A stretch of DNA of 64,000 bases from Candidatus Delongbacteria bacterium (lineage in GTDB: Bacteria > UBA4055): positions 40,788 to 104,787 of the forward strand of contig DMTS01000056.1 in the NCBI GenBank assembly GCA_003477045.1. Reading direction: 5' to 3'. The position numbers and the translations under genes are program-made. Position 1 is the first letter of the stretch. Every line of letters starts with the position of its first letter. The notes beneath the pieces were generated by a model. The model was not told the DNA's origin, searched no databases, and saw only the letters and a list, made by a program, of their open reading frames with translations. Shown here in pieces: positions 44,610 to 53,408 of this stretch.

Positions 44610-46232
44610 GTGTTGAGAATAAAAATATTCATAGCTGCTTTTATGTTCATCCTGCTGATATCATGCGCGACTGATTACAAAAGGGGGCCGGAAGGTGGGC
44701 CGAATGATAAAGTCAGACCCACGATAGAATCTGCCAGTATCCAGAACGGGTCGCTGAACATGGATAAGAATTCTTCGGTTGAAATAAAGTTTTCAGAGTT
44801 CATCGATGTAAATTCAGCGAAGAATTCCGTTGTGATATCTCCAAGGTCAGCTTCGAAAAAAGCAAAAATATACTGGTATGATAAAAGCTGCGAGATAAAA
44901 TTCAGAGATATTGGAGAGGATCAGACTGTGGTAATAACTGTAAATCCCTCTTTGAAAGATACACAGGGAAATATGCTTTCCGGCTCATATTCGCTTTCTT
45001 TTTCTACAGGCAGCAGCTTAGACAGAAAATTCATTTCCGGAAGGTTGAACGGAGCAATTTCAAGAAATAATATTGAGACTGTAAACTACGCTAAAGTGAA
45101 GATTAATCTTTATGCCGCCGGTAATGACACAATAGATGTAACTAAGGACGAACCGGAATACAGCTCAGGATTATCGGAAGTTCTCGGATTTGAGCTTAAG
45201 AATATAGGATCAGGCAGGTATAGACTTTTAGCCTTTAATGATATCAATAATGATCAAAAGCCTCAACCCGGGCTGGAAATGATCGGATTTTCGCATGATT
45301 TAATTGATCTGTCAGAAAGAGACAGCATTGATCTCAAGATTACGCTAGGACTGACTGATACTGAATCCCCTTTCATCAAAAACACTTCGGTTGCAGGAGA
45401 GGACATTTTGAAAATTGAATTATCCGAAGATATAAAAAAATCTGAAAAATACATCGACAGCTGTTTCGTGAATGGTCAGGACGAAATGTTCGTCGAATAT
45501 TCTTCACAGGCTGATCGAAAAGCGGTCTACGCTAAAATTAAACCGTTTAAAATAGATGATCTGATAAAAGTGAAACTGTCTTATGTTGAAGATTATTTCG
45601 GGAATTTAATAAAAGAAGGGCTGAGAGTTAAAACACACACCGTATCAGATACAGTTTCTGCTCAGTCGTTTAAGGTCGGCGGTAAATTTCCGGGTAAGAT
45701 ATCTTCGGATCAGGTATTGACTTTTGCTACGAACAGTTTTGTTAACGATTCTTTAAATTTTAAACTGCTTGAATTAAAGGACAGCCTGTTAATCGATCTA
45801 AATAAGAATATTTCTATTGAGCCATACAAGGTTTCAATAAATCTAAGTGATAACGGTGTCAGATCCGGCAGCTATGAGTTCAGAATAGAAAAAGCTGATT
45901 CTACTGCCTTTGCGGCAAAGATCACCATAGAAGATCCTTTAGGTTCCGGATCGGTCTCAGGCACAATTTCAGGAGTGTCTGTAGAAAATTGCATTCTTAT
46001 ATGCAAAAACATCAAAGGAACTTCAAAGTCTGTTAACATCAGTAGCATAGATTATAAGATCGACTTAGATCCGGGGAAATACATACTTGCAATGTTTGCC
46101 GACAGGGATTCAAACGGGGTGTTTTCAGTAGATCACCGAAGTTATATTTCTGAAAAAGCGCAATTTTACGCCGATACAGTTAATATAAGAAAAAATTGGG
46201 AAACTTCAGATATCAATTTTGAGTTCAAATAA
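44610..46232 (+). CDS. Lipoprotein with SbsA-type Ig-like domain
   Basis: A 540-residue lipoprotein with the lipobox FILLISCATD. KRGPEGGPNDKVRPTIESASI followed by VEIKFSEFIDVNSAKNSVVISP is the N-terminal Ig-like (Big_5/SbsA) domain seen in many Bacteroidota lipoproteins. Several more beta-sandwich segments follow, including DINNDQKPQPGLEMIGFS and FADRDSNGVFSVDHRS, which look like calcium-binding-type loops. Start is GTG 44610 or TTG 44613; AGGAGAG fits the second better. Function unknown. Confidence 0.75.
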   Translation: MLRIKIFIAAFMFILLISCATDYKRGPEGGPNDKVRPTIESASIQNGSLNMDKNSSVEIKFSEFIDVNSAKNSVVISPRSASKKAKIYWYDKSCEIKFRDIGEDQTVVITVNPSLKDTQGNMLSGSYSLSFSTGSSLDRKFISGRLNGAISRNNIETVNYAKVKINLYAAGNDTIDVTKDEPEYSSGLSEVLGFELKNIGSGRYRLLAFNDINNDQKPQPGLEMIGFSHDLIDLSERDSIDLKITLGLTDTESPFIKNTSVAGEDILKIELSEDIKKSEKYIDSCFVNGQDEMFVEYSSQADRKAVYAKIKPFKIDDLIKVKLSYVEDYFGNLIKEGLRVKTHTVSDTVSAQSFKVGGKFPGKISSDQVLTFATNSFVNDSLNFKLLELKDSLLIDLNKNISIEPYKVSINLSDNGVRSGSYEFRIEKADSTAFAAKITIEDPLGSGSVSGTISGVSVENCILICKNIKGTSKSVNISSIDYKIDLDPGKYILAMFADRDSNGVFSVDHRSYISEKAQFYADTVNIRKNWETSDINFEFK

Positions 46233-46256
46233 AATTACAATACAGGAGGGAACATT

Positions 46257-47327
46257 ATGTACGCATTGATAATGGCCGGAGGGGTCGGTGCAAGATTCTG
46301 GCCCAAGAGCAGGCTGAAAACCCCGAAGCATTTATTGACGATCGTTAACGACAAAACTATGCTTGAGAATACGATTATCAGGCTTGACCAGCTTATGGGA
46401 AGAAAGGACATTTTTATTATCACTAACAGAGAACAGAAGAACAATGTTATAGAAAATATAAAAGATTTTAGAGAAGAAAACATAATTTCTGAACCTTTCG
46501 GAAAAAATACTGCCGCTGCGATCGGTTATGGTGCAGTTAAGCTTCTTCTTAGAGATCCCGATGCAGTTATGGTGGTTCTTCCTGCAGATCACTTTATCAA
46601 GAATATAAATAAATTCTGCAGCGTTATCTCAGATGCCGTCGAATACTGTAAAAAGGATCCTGAAGCGCTTATCACGATAGGCATCGAACCGACCCATCCG
46701 GAAACGGGTTACGGGTACATTCAGGTAGGAGGAGAGGTCAAAAAAGGAGTTTATGAAGTAAAATCATTCGCTGAGAAGCCTAATTTTGATACGGCCGTAA
46801 GATTTCTTGAAAGCGGAGAATTCTATTGGAACAGCGGCATGTTCATATGGAAAGCTGAAACTATCTTAAAAAACATTCAGAAGTTCCTTCCAGATCTATA
46901 CGAGAATCTTATGGATCTAAAAAAAGCTCTTATAAACAACGATTCCGATTTGGTTATCGAAAGGATATACAGCGAAATGCGTTCTATCTCGATAGATTAC
47001 GGCGTAATGGAAAGGGCTGAAAATGTAAAAGTCCTGCTTGGAAATTTCGGATGGTCTGATGTCGGCAGCTGGTTCGAGATCTACAGGCTTAAGGATAAGG
47101 ATGAAAAAAGCAATGTGGTTGACTGCGATAAATTTATTGCCATAGACACTGAAGGGTGCCTTATATCAACTGAAAACAAGGAAAAACTTATTACCTGTAT
47201 AGGTCTGCACGATCTGGCGGTTATTGACACTCAGGACAGCCTTCTGATAACACCGCTGTCAAGGTCGCAGGATGTTAAAGAGCTTGTTGAGAAGATCAAA
47301 GCCAACAAACTTAACGATGTACTTTAA
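46257..47327 (+). CDS. manC: Mannose-1-phosphate guanylyltransferase
   Basis: A 356-residue enzyme making GDP-mannose. IMAGGVGARFWPKSRLKTPK near the N-terminus, VVLPADHFI, GYGYIQVGGEV, SFAEKPN, WNSGMFIWKA and GWSDVGSWFE are diagnostic. The length corresponds to the single-domain form without the fused isomerase. With the phosphomutase at 30316 it gives a route to GDP-mannose for surface sugars. Confidence 0.95.
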   Translation: MYALIMAGGVGARFWPKSRLKTPKHLLTIVNDKTMLENTIIRLDQLMGRKDIFIITNREQKNNVIENIKDFREENIISEPFGKNTAAAIGYGAVKLLLRDPDAVMVVLPADHFIKNINKFCSVISDAVEYCKKDPEALITIGIEPTHPETGYGYIQVGGEVKKGVYEVKSFAEKPNFDTAVRFLESGEFYWNSGMFIWKAETILKNIQKFLPDLYENLMDLKKALINNDSDLVIERIYSEMRSISIDYGVMERAENVKVLLGNFGWSDVGSWFEIYRLKDKDEKSNVVDCDKFIAIDTEGCLISTENKEKLITCIGLHDLAVIDTQDSLLITPLSRSQDVKELVEKIKANKLNDVL

Positions 47328-47343
47328 AAACCGGAGTTGAATC

Positions 47344-48042
47344 ATGGACGAACTAAAAAAAATCGAATTCCTGAAGTCAATCTCTTTGTGCGAATCGATG
47401 AATGATGCCGAAATTAAGAACATTGCCGAGCACTGCCAGATAAAAAAGTTTACAAAAAAGAATATCGTTTTTATGGAGCAGGATCCGGGTAATATGTTCT
47501 ACATAATCTATAGCGGAAAGATCAAGATCACTAAGCTGAATAATGACGGAAATGAAGTTATATTGTCAATACTCGGAACAGGTGACTTTTTCGGGGAGAT
47601 GTCGCTTCTGGACCATAACAAACGAAACGCAAACGCGATAGCTCTGGAGGATATAGAGTTCTTCACGATTGCAAGGAATGAATTTCTTGATGTCCTTCAT
47701 AATAATACCGCATTTACTTTTAATCTCTTAAAAACATTCGCTATAAGGTTAAGATCTGCCGACATAAGAGTAAAAAGTTTTTTCCTTGATGACGCGCAAC
47801 AAAAAGTTCTGATGATGCTGTATGACCTTTGCGAAAAGATGGGTGTGCAAAAAGGAAACGGTATGCTGCTTGAAGAAATGCCGAATCAGACCGATCTGGC
47901 TAACCTTACAGGAATATCTAGAGAGACACTTTCCAGGATCATAAAAAAATTCGAGATGAATGATATAATCAAAAGGGAAGGCAAAGATATATTAATACCG
48001 GATTACAAGGATTTCATTGAAAGATTTATCAATGAAGAATAA
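47344..48042 (+). CDS. Crp/Fnr-family transcriptional regulator
   Basis: A 232-residue regulator. The cyclic-nucleotide-type beta-barrel covers about 10-125 (YIIYSGKIKI, LGTGDFFGEMSLLDHNKRNANAIA), followed by a long dimer helix and a winged helix-turn-helix (LANLTGISRETLSRIIKKFE at about 191-210). No N-terminal Cys cluster as in FNR. Effector unknown. A 5-4-5 inverted repeat that could suit this family lies at 54900-54913, but no link is shown. Confidence 0.9.
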   Translation: MDELKKIEFLKSISLCESMNDAEIKNIAEHCQIKKFTKKNIVFMEQDPGNMFYIIYSGKIKITKLNNDGNEVILSILGTGDFFGEMSLLDHNKRNANAIALEDIEFFTIARNEFLDVLHNNTAFTFNLLKTFAIRLRSADIRVKSFFLDDAQQKVLMMLYDLCEKMGVQKGNGMLLEEMPNQTDLANLTGISRETLSRIIKKFEMNDIIKREGKDILIPDYKDFIERFINEE

Positions 48043-48871
48043 GATAACTGATCTGCATATACATTCCAGGTACTCTGACGGGTCCTACCGTCCCGGAGAG
48101 ATCTTCAGGATAGCAAAAAAAAACGGGTTCAAGGCCGTAAGCATTACCGATCACGATTGTGTCGATGTTTATCCCGAAGCCAGGGAGCTTTCGAAAAACT
48201 ACGGAATAGAATTTATACCAGGAGTTGAGCTGTCAAGCGATTACGGGCAGTACGATCTGCACATTCTGGGTTATTTTATAGACGCCGAGAATACAGCCCT
48301 GATCCATAGTCTGAAAGAATTCAGAGAAGTAAGGATTGAAAGAGCTCGGAAGATGATAGAACTGCTTAATTCCGACGGTATAAATATCAGCTATGATGAT
48401 GTCGTCAAAATATCTCCCGACGGAACTATTGCCCGGCCTCATCTGGCTCAGTTACTTATGGAAAAAGGTTATGCGTACAGTTTTCAGGATGCCTTTGTTA
48501 AATATTTAAACACAGATTCAAAGTATTACATTAAGAAATTTAAGATCAGCCCGGAAGAAGCTGTCGGGCTTATTCATAAAAGTGGCGGGCTTGCTTTTCT
48601 TGCCCATCCGCTTTATTTAAAGGACGACCCCGCTCTTCTTGATAAAATCGTAGAGATGGGTTTGGACGGTATTGAAACTGTCCACTCTTCTTATGATGAG
48701 GATTTTTTAAAATATATTGATTCGTTGGCGGATAGTAAAAATCTGCTTAAATCGGGAGGCAGCGACTGCCACGGTAAGAAGAAAATCGGAAAGAGGCTGA
48801 TGGGACAGTTTACGGTCCCATATGCTTATATTGAGAAAATGAAAGAGAAATTAAACGGAGTAAAATTATGA
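48032..48871 (+). CDS. PHP-domain phosphoesterase (YciV/RnaAM-like)
   Basis: About 279 residues. The PHP metal motifs are DLHIHSRYSDG, ITDHDCVDV, PGVELSS, LAHPLYLKD and GGSDCHG. The arrangement is that of the nucleoside 3',5'-bisphosphate phosphatase/5'-3' exoribonuclease group. Start at ATG 48032 overlaps the regulator gene by 11 bp; a TTG at 48017 is also possible. Its end overlaps gpsA (ATGA). Confidence 0.85.
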   Translation: MKNKITDLHIHSRYSDGSYRPGEIFRIAKKNGFKAVSITDHDCVDVYPEARELSKNYGIEFIPGVELSSDYGQYDLHILGYFIDAENTALIHSLKEFREVRIERARKMIELLNSDGINISYDDVVKISPDGTIARPHLAQLLMEKGYAYSFQDAFVKYLNTDSKYYIKKFKISPEEAVGLIHKSGGLAFLAHPLYLKDDPALLDKIVEMGLDGIETVHSSYDEDFLKYIDSLADSKNLLKSGGSDCHGKKKIGKRLMGQFTVPYAYIEKMKEKLNGVKL

Positions 48872-49869
48872 AAGTATGCATTCTCGGCGCAGGGGCCTGG
48901 GGTTTGGCAATAGCCGATCTGCTGTCTTCCAATAATTGTCTGGTTACCGTATGGGAATTCGATAAGATCGTTTGCGACTCACTTGAAAAAGAAAGAAAAC
49001 TGACTTCAAAACTTCCGGGTTATACTGTGCCGGAAGCTATAAAATTCACAAATGATATTCTTTCTGCAGTGAACGATGCTGAAGTTATAATAAACGCTGT
49101 GCCTACACAATTCATTCGCAGCTATTTCAGCAAGATCAGTAAAATAGATTTTTCAAAGAAAATAATTGTTAATGTATCAAAGGGTATTGAAGCATCAACC
49201 GGCAAAGATATAAGGGAAATGTTCATAACGGAATTTGAAACGGTCACCGATGATAATTTCGTTATTCTCGCAGGGCCGTCATTTGCGATCGAAGTAGCGC
49301 TGTATAAAACACCTACAGCGGTAGTAGCTGCTTGTAAAAATATTGAAACTGCAGATAAAGTCAGGGACCTTTTTTCGAGCAGCTATTTCAGAGTATATTC
49401 GACAGACGATGTTATAGGCGTTGAGATAGGCGGCAGCATCAAAAACATACTTGCAATTTCAGCAGGCATGACAGAGGGTCTTGGTCTCGGAAATAACTCC
49501 AAAGCGGCTTTGTTGACAAGAGGACTTTCTGAAATGATCAGGTTCGGGACCGCTATGGGCGGAAAAAGAGAAACTTTTTCAGGTCTGTCAGGCATAGGAG
49601 ACATCATCCTGACCTGCAATTCAAGCCTTTCAAGGAACTGGCAGGTAGGTAACAGGCTTGCTAAAGGTGAAAAACTTGAAGAGATAATTGAAAGTATGAA
49701 TATGGTCGCAGAAGGTGTTGAAACATGCAGGATCGTAAAAAAAATAGCTGAAGAAAAAAATATTTCAATGCCGATAGCGTTTACAGTTTATGAGCTTCTT
49801 TTCAACGGAATGAGTCCGAGAGACGGAATCGCAGAACTTATGACAAGGGAAAAAAAGAAGGAAGACTAG
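48868..49869 (+). CDS. gpsA: Glycerol-3-phosphate dehydrogenase [NAD(P)+]
   Basis: A 333-residue enzyme supplying sn-glycerol-3-phosphate for phospholipids. N-terminal CILGAGAWGLAIADLL, then VNVSKGIEASTG, ILAGPSFAIEVA, the catalytic-Lys region EIGGSIKNILAISAG and LSGIGDIILTC. The ATG overlaps the preceding stop by 4 bp. Confidence 0.96.
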   Translation: MKVCILGAGAWGLAIADLLSSNNCLVTVWEFDKIVCDSLEKERKLTSKLPGYTVPEAIKFTNDILSAVNDAEVIINAVPTQFIRSYFSKISKIDFSKKIIVNVSKGIEASTGKDIREMFITEFETVTDDNFVILAGPSFAIEVALYKTPTAVVAACKNIETADKVRDLFSSSYFRVYSTDDVIGVEIGGSIKNILAISAGMTEGLGLGNNSKAALLTRGLSEMIRFGTAMGGKRETFSGLSGIGDIILTCNSSLSRNWQVGNRLAKGEKLEEIIESMNMVAEGVETCRIVKKIAEEKNISMPIAFTVYELLFNGMSPRDGIAELMTREKKKED

Positions 49870-49875
49870 GTTCAT

Positions 49876-50586
49876 ATGATAAAGGGAAAATTATACATAG
49901 TTTCAACGCCGATCGGAAATTACGACGACATGACATTCAGAGCCATTAAAACTCTCAAGGAAGTCGATCTGATAGCCTGTGAGGATACCAGAAAAACCGG
50001 AATACTTCTAAAACATTTTGAGATCGAATCGAAACTTATGAGCTATCATGACCACAATGAGAATTACAAGGGAGATACGATCATAAGTAAACTCGAATCG
50101 GGAGAAAACATAGCTGTTGTATCGGATGCCGGAACGCCGTGCATTTCAGATCCGGGATTTAAGATCGTTCGTTCGGCAAGAGAGAAAGGGATCGAGGTGA
50201 TCGGTGTGCCGGGAGTATCAGCCGCCATTAACGCTCTTGTTATTTCAGGTATGCCTACAGACAGTTTTGTTTTTGAAGGATTCCTTCCGCATAAAAAAGG
50301 AAGACAGACAAAACTCAAAAGAATAGCTGAAGAAAAAAGAACAATAATAGTTTACGAATCAGTTCACAGGATAATCAGGCTTATAGAAGAATTATGCATG
50401 TTTATACCCGATAGAAAGATCTGCGTATTAAGAGAGATGACGAAAACATACGAAGAACATATCTGCGGAGAACCTGAAACGATACTTGCAAAGCTGAATG
50501 AGAAACCTCCCAAGGGTGAATTCGTGGTCATTATAGAAGGTCTTAACGAAAAATTAAAAAATAAAGTCGAGGAGAAAGGGCTATGA
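49876..50586 (+). CDS. rsmI: 16S rRNA (cytidine-1402-2'-O)-methyltransferase
   Basis: A 236-residue tetrapyrrole-methylase-fold enzyme. KLYIVSTPIGNYDDMTFRA, LIACEDTRKTGILLKHF, SDAGTPCISDPG and PGVSAAINAL are the full RsmI signature. It methylates C1402 in the ribosomal P site. Its stop overlaps the start of the secreted VWA protein gene (ATGA). A paralogue with altered motifs lies just beyond that gene at 52132. Confidence 0.95.
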   Translation: MIKGKLYIVSTPIGNYDDMTFRAIKTLKEVDLIACEDTRKTGILLKHFEIESKLMSYHDHNENYKGDTIISKLESGENIAVVSDAGTPCISDPGFKIVRSAREKGIEVIGVPGVSAAINALVISGMPTDSFVFEGFLPHKKGRQTKLKRIAEEKRTIIVYESVHRIIRLIEELCMFIPDRKICVLREMTKTYEEHICGEPETILAKLNEKPPKGEFVVIIEGLNEKLKNKVEEKGL

Positions 50587-52142
50587 AAAGATCAGTATTG
50601 TTTTTGATTACATTCTTAGGAATTCTGTTTTCGCAGTCAGTTGACATGGCCGTGCTTAATTTTAGCGTGAACTCCAGTAGCAGCGATATGAATTTTCTCT
50701 CTGTCGGGATAAGCGATATTATTGTTTCGACGCTTGGCGAGAAACCGAATATCCGGCTTGTAGAAAGAGAAAAGCTTAACAGGGTCGTAGAAGAGCTGAG
50801 TCTGAGCGGTTCCGGGCTTGTTTCAGATAAGCAGCAGGTCAAGATCGGGGAACTTACAGGCGCAGAATTTGTGATTACAGGCAGCATAACATTTATACAG
50901 GCATCTTTTATGATAAACAGCAAGGTACTGGAAGTAAAAACAGGCAGAATAATTTCAACCCAGAGCGTGAAGGGGAACGATAAAGAAAAAATATTTGATT
51001 CAGTAGATCTGCTGTCCCAGAAAATTTATACCGATATAAATACGGCATCAAACAATTACGGGACCGGTCCGCAGCTCGAAGTTGCGTTCGTTATTGATAC
51101 GACAGGAAGCATGGGTGATGAAATAAATGTAGTTAAATCAAAGATAATTTCAATGATAGACGAGATACTGCAGGGAACACCAAAACCTTTAGTCAGATTT
51201 GCCGTCGTGGATTACAAGGACAGGGGAGATGCCTATGTTACAAAAATTTATGATTTTAAATCTGATGTCAATCTAATTAAACAGGATATAAATTCGCTGA
51301 CTGCCACAGGCGGGGGAGATTTCCCTGAATCTGTTATAGAAGCTCTTCATAAAGCAATGTTCGAACTTTCATGGTCGAAAAAGAATGAGAAGATCGGCAA
51401 GCTGTGTTTTCTTATAGGGGATGCCGAACCTCAGAACTATAGAGATAATTTCAGCGAAAAAGATATAATAAACGAAGCTTTAAAAAACTCTCTTTCTATA
51501 AGCTCTATCTCATGTTCGGGTAACTCTTCAAAAGGAATTAAACATTTTCAGGATATTTCCAATAAAACGAACGGAACATTTTCATTTCTTACTTATGTCC
51601 AGAATGTAATTGATCAGTCGGGCAAAGAATATGTTGTTGTTACCGAAGGAGATGCTGAAGTTGTTCTTGACGAAGTTAAAGACAAAGACGGCAAGAGCTT
51701 TAAGGGCGGAAGAGCAGGGGACGTTTTCATTGAAGAAAGAGCGAAAAAGAAAGCCGATCGGGCGAGGAACGAAGATAAACCTAAAGAGCAGGCTCTTGAA
51801 GATAAGAAAGAATTTCTCGCAACAGCACCTTCGGTCGATGCGGATGAGGCGAAAAGAGTAAAAGCGTCCAGTGTCAATAAAGGAGAAAAAAGTAATAATC
51901 TCGATAAGATCATGAGCGAGCAGATCAAGGTAGTGGCTGAAAAACAGGGGATCAAATATGAAGAGAAGAAAACTGATTCTGTGAAAGCCGACGATAAAAA
52001 GAAAACCGATAAAATGAGAGAAGAATTTAAGAAGATAATCAAGACTAATACAAATAAAAAAGACAGCGACTCAATTAAAGTTGAAGTTAAACCGAAAAAT
52101 GTGAAACCGGAAGTTAAAACAGGTACAGGAAGTGGCAGATAA
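50583..52142 (+). CDS. Secreted TolB_N/CsgG-like and VWA fusion protein
   Basis: A 519-residue exported protein in three parts. After a signal peptide (to about residue 18), residues 20-150 are a CsgG/TolB_N-like domain (MAVLNFSVN, LVEREKLNRVVEEL, GAEFVITGSITFI). A von Willebrand A domain covers about 165-350 with the MIDAS start DTTGSM at 172-177. Residues 370-519 are a Lys/Glu/Asp-rich, probably disordered tail. The gene overlaps rsmI by 4 bp and the RsmI-paralogue gene by 11 bp. Function unknown; a divalent-metal-dependent binding role at the cell envelope is inferred. Confidence 0.8.
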   Translation: MKRSVLFLITFLGILFSQSVDMAVLNFSVNSSSSDMNFLSVGISDIIVSTLGEKPNIRLVEREKLNRVVEELSLSGSGLVSDKQQVKIGELTGAEFVITGSITFIQASFMINSKVLEVKTGRIISTQSVKGNDKEKIFDSVDLLSQKIYTDINTASNNYGTGPQLEVAFVIDTTGSMGDEINVVKSKIISMIDEILQGTPKPLVRFAVVDYKDRGDAYVTKIYDFKSDVNLIKQDINSLTATGGGDFPESVIEALHKAMFELSWSKKNEKIGKLCFLIGDAEPQNYRDNFSEKDIINEALKNSLSISSISCSGNSSKGIKHFQDISNKTNGTFSFLTYVQNVIDQSGKEYVVVTEGDAEVVLDEVKDKDGKSFKGGRAGDVFIEERAKKKADRARNEDKPKEQALEDKKEFLATAPSVDADEAKRVKASSVNKGEKSNNLDKIMSEQIKVVAEKQGIKYEEKKTDSVKADDKKKTDKMREEFKKIIKTNTNKKDSDSIKVEVKPKNVKPEVKTGTGSGR

Positions 52143-52806
52143 AGGAAAATTGTATATTGTTGCGATCCCGATAGGCAACCAGGCCGATATTTCAGAAAGA
52201 GCGCTGGAAACTCTTAAGGCTGTCGATGTTATTGTTACAGAAGAATCGTCTGCGGTGAAGAGTCTTTTTGCGATACACGGTTTCAAGAAAGAGTATTTTG
52301 TATTCAACGAGCATAACGAAGAAAAAGATGCGGATTATGTAATGGATTTTCTTCTTAAAGGTGAAAGCTGCGCACTTATATCAGACTGCGGAACACCGGT
52401 ATTTGCAGATCCGGGAAAAATACTTCTTCAAAGATGCTACGCAAAAAAAATTACGGTCGTACCCATCCCAGGAGCGTCAGCCCTGATGACACTACTTTCT
52501 CTATCGCCAATCGATATCAGAAAGTTTCTTTTTGCAGGTTTTGTTCAGAAAACAAAACAGGAAAGGATAGAAGAGCTGAAAAAACTTAAAACGCTCAGGG
52601 TTCCGGTCGTTTTAATGGATACCCCATACAGGCTTCTTGATGTTATGGAAGATGTAGCGGATATTTTCAACGACAAGAAAGTGTTGTTTTTGTATAAAGC
52701 CACTATGCCTGAGGAAATAATAAAATACGATATGGCGGAGAAAATTTATCAATTCTGCAGGCAGAACGAACTCAAAGGCGAGTTTATGGTTCTTGTAGAG
52801 AATTAA
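52132..52806 (+). CDS. RsmI-family paralogue (SAM-dependent methyltransferase)
   Basis: A 224-residue protein of the same fold as RsmI: KLYIVAIPIGNQADISERA near the N-terminus, SDCGTPVFADPG and PGASALMTLL. The RsmI-specific CEDTRK segment is replaced by TEESSA, so the target probably differs. Similar second copies exist in Bacteroidota (remembered, not checked). GTG start inside the end of the VWA gene. Confidence 0.85.
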   Translation: MADKGKLYIVAIPIGNQADISERALETLKAVDVIVTEESSAVKSLFAIHGFKKEYFVFNEHNEEKDADYVMDFLLKGESCALISDCGTPVFADPGKILLQRCYAKKITVVPIPGASALMTLLSLSPIDIRKFLFAGFVQKTKQERIEELKKLKTLRVPVVLMDTPYRLLDVMEDVADIFNDKKVLFLYKATMPEEIIKYDMAEKIYQFCRQNELKGEFMVLVEN

Positions 52807-52825
52807 CCTGTAAAGGAGATGGAAT

Positions 52826-53398
52826 ATGATGCTGGATCTGGTTAAAAAGAACAGGAGTTACCGCAGGTATTTTCAGAATGTGAAAATAAGCCGTGAAACT
52901 CTGGTGGAATTAGTCGAGCTGGCAAGATTTTCAGCTTCCGGCGGGAATATGCAGCCGCTCAGGTTCATCCTGTCATATGATGACGAGATGAACGCCAGGG
53001 TTTTCTCATGCCTGAAATGGGCGATGTTCCTTAAAGACTGGTCAGGACCGCAGGAAGGAGAAAAACCTTCAGCTTATATCGTAATGATAAAAGATAAAAA
53101 TATAAATACTCCAAATAATCTTGATGCGGGTATAATGGCGCAGAGTATGCTTTTAGGTGCGGTTGAAAAAGGACTCGGGGGATGTATGTTCGGAGCTATA
53201 AATAAACCGCTTCTCGCGGAGCATTTAAAAATAGATCAGGAAAAATTCGAAATAGCTCTGGTTGTAGCTATCGGTAAACCGAATGAAACGATAGTAGTTG
53301 ATGATCTTCCGTCAGGCGGAGACACAAAGTACTGGAGAGACGGAGACCAGGTGCATCATGTCCCGAAAAGAACTTTAGACGAATTAATAATTGATTGA
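52826..53398 (+). CDS. Nitroreductase-family protein
   Basis: A 190-residue FMN enzyme: NRSYRRYFQN at the N-terminus binds FMN phosphate in this fold, ARFSASGGNMQPLRFIL follows, then DAGIMAQSMLLGAVEKGLGGCMFG and VVAIGKPNE. Substrates of this group (nitro compounds, quinones, flavins) cannot be assigned. AAGGAGATGG precedes the ATG. Confidence 0.9.
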   Translation: MMLDLVKKNRSYRRYFQNVKISRETLVELVELARFSASGGNMQPLRFILSYDDEMNARVFSCLKWAMFLKDWSGPQEGEKPSAYIVMIKDKNINTPNNLDAGIMAQSMLLGAVEKGLGGCMFGAINKPLLAEHLKIDQEKFEIALVVAIGKPNETIVVDDLPSGGDTKYWRDGDQVHHVPKRTLDELIID

Positions 53399-53408
53399 TA
53401 TTAGAAAA

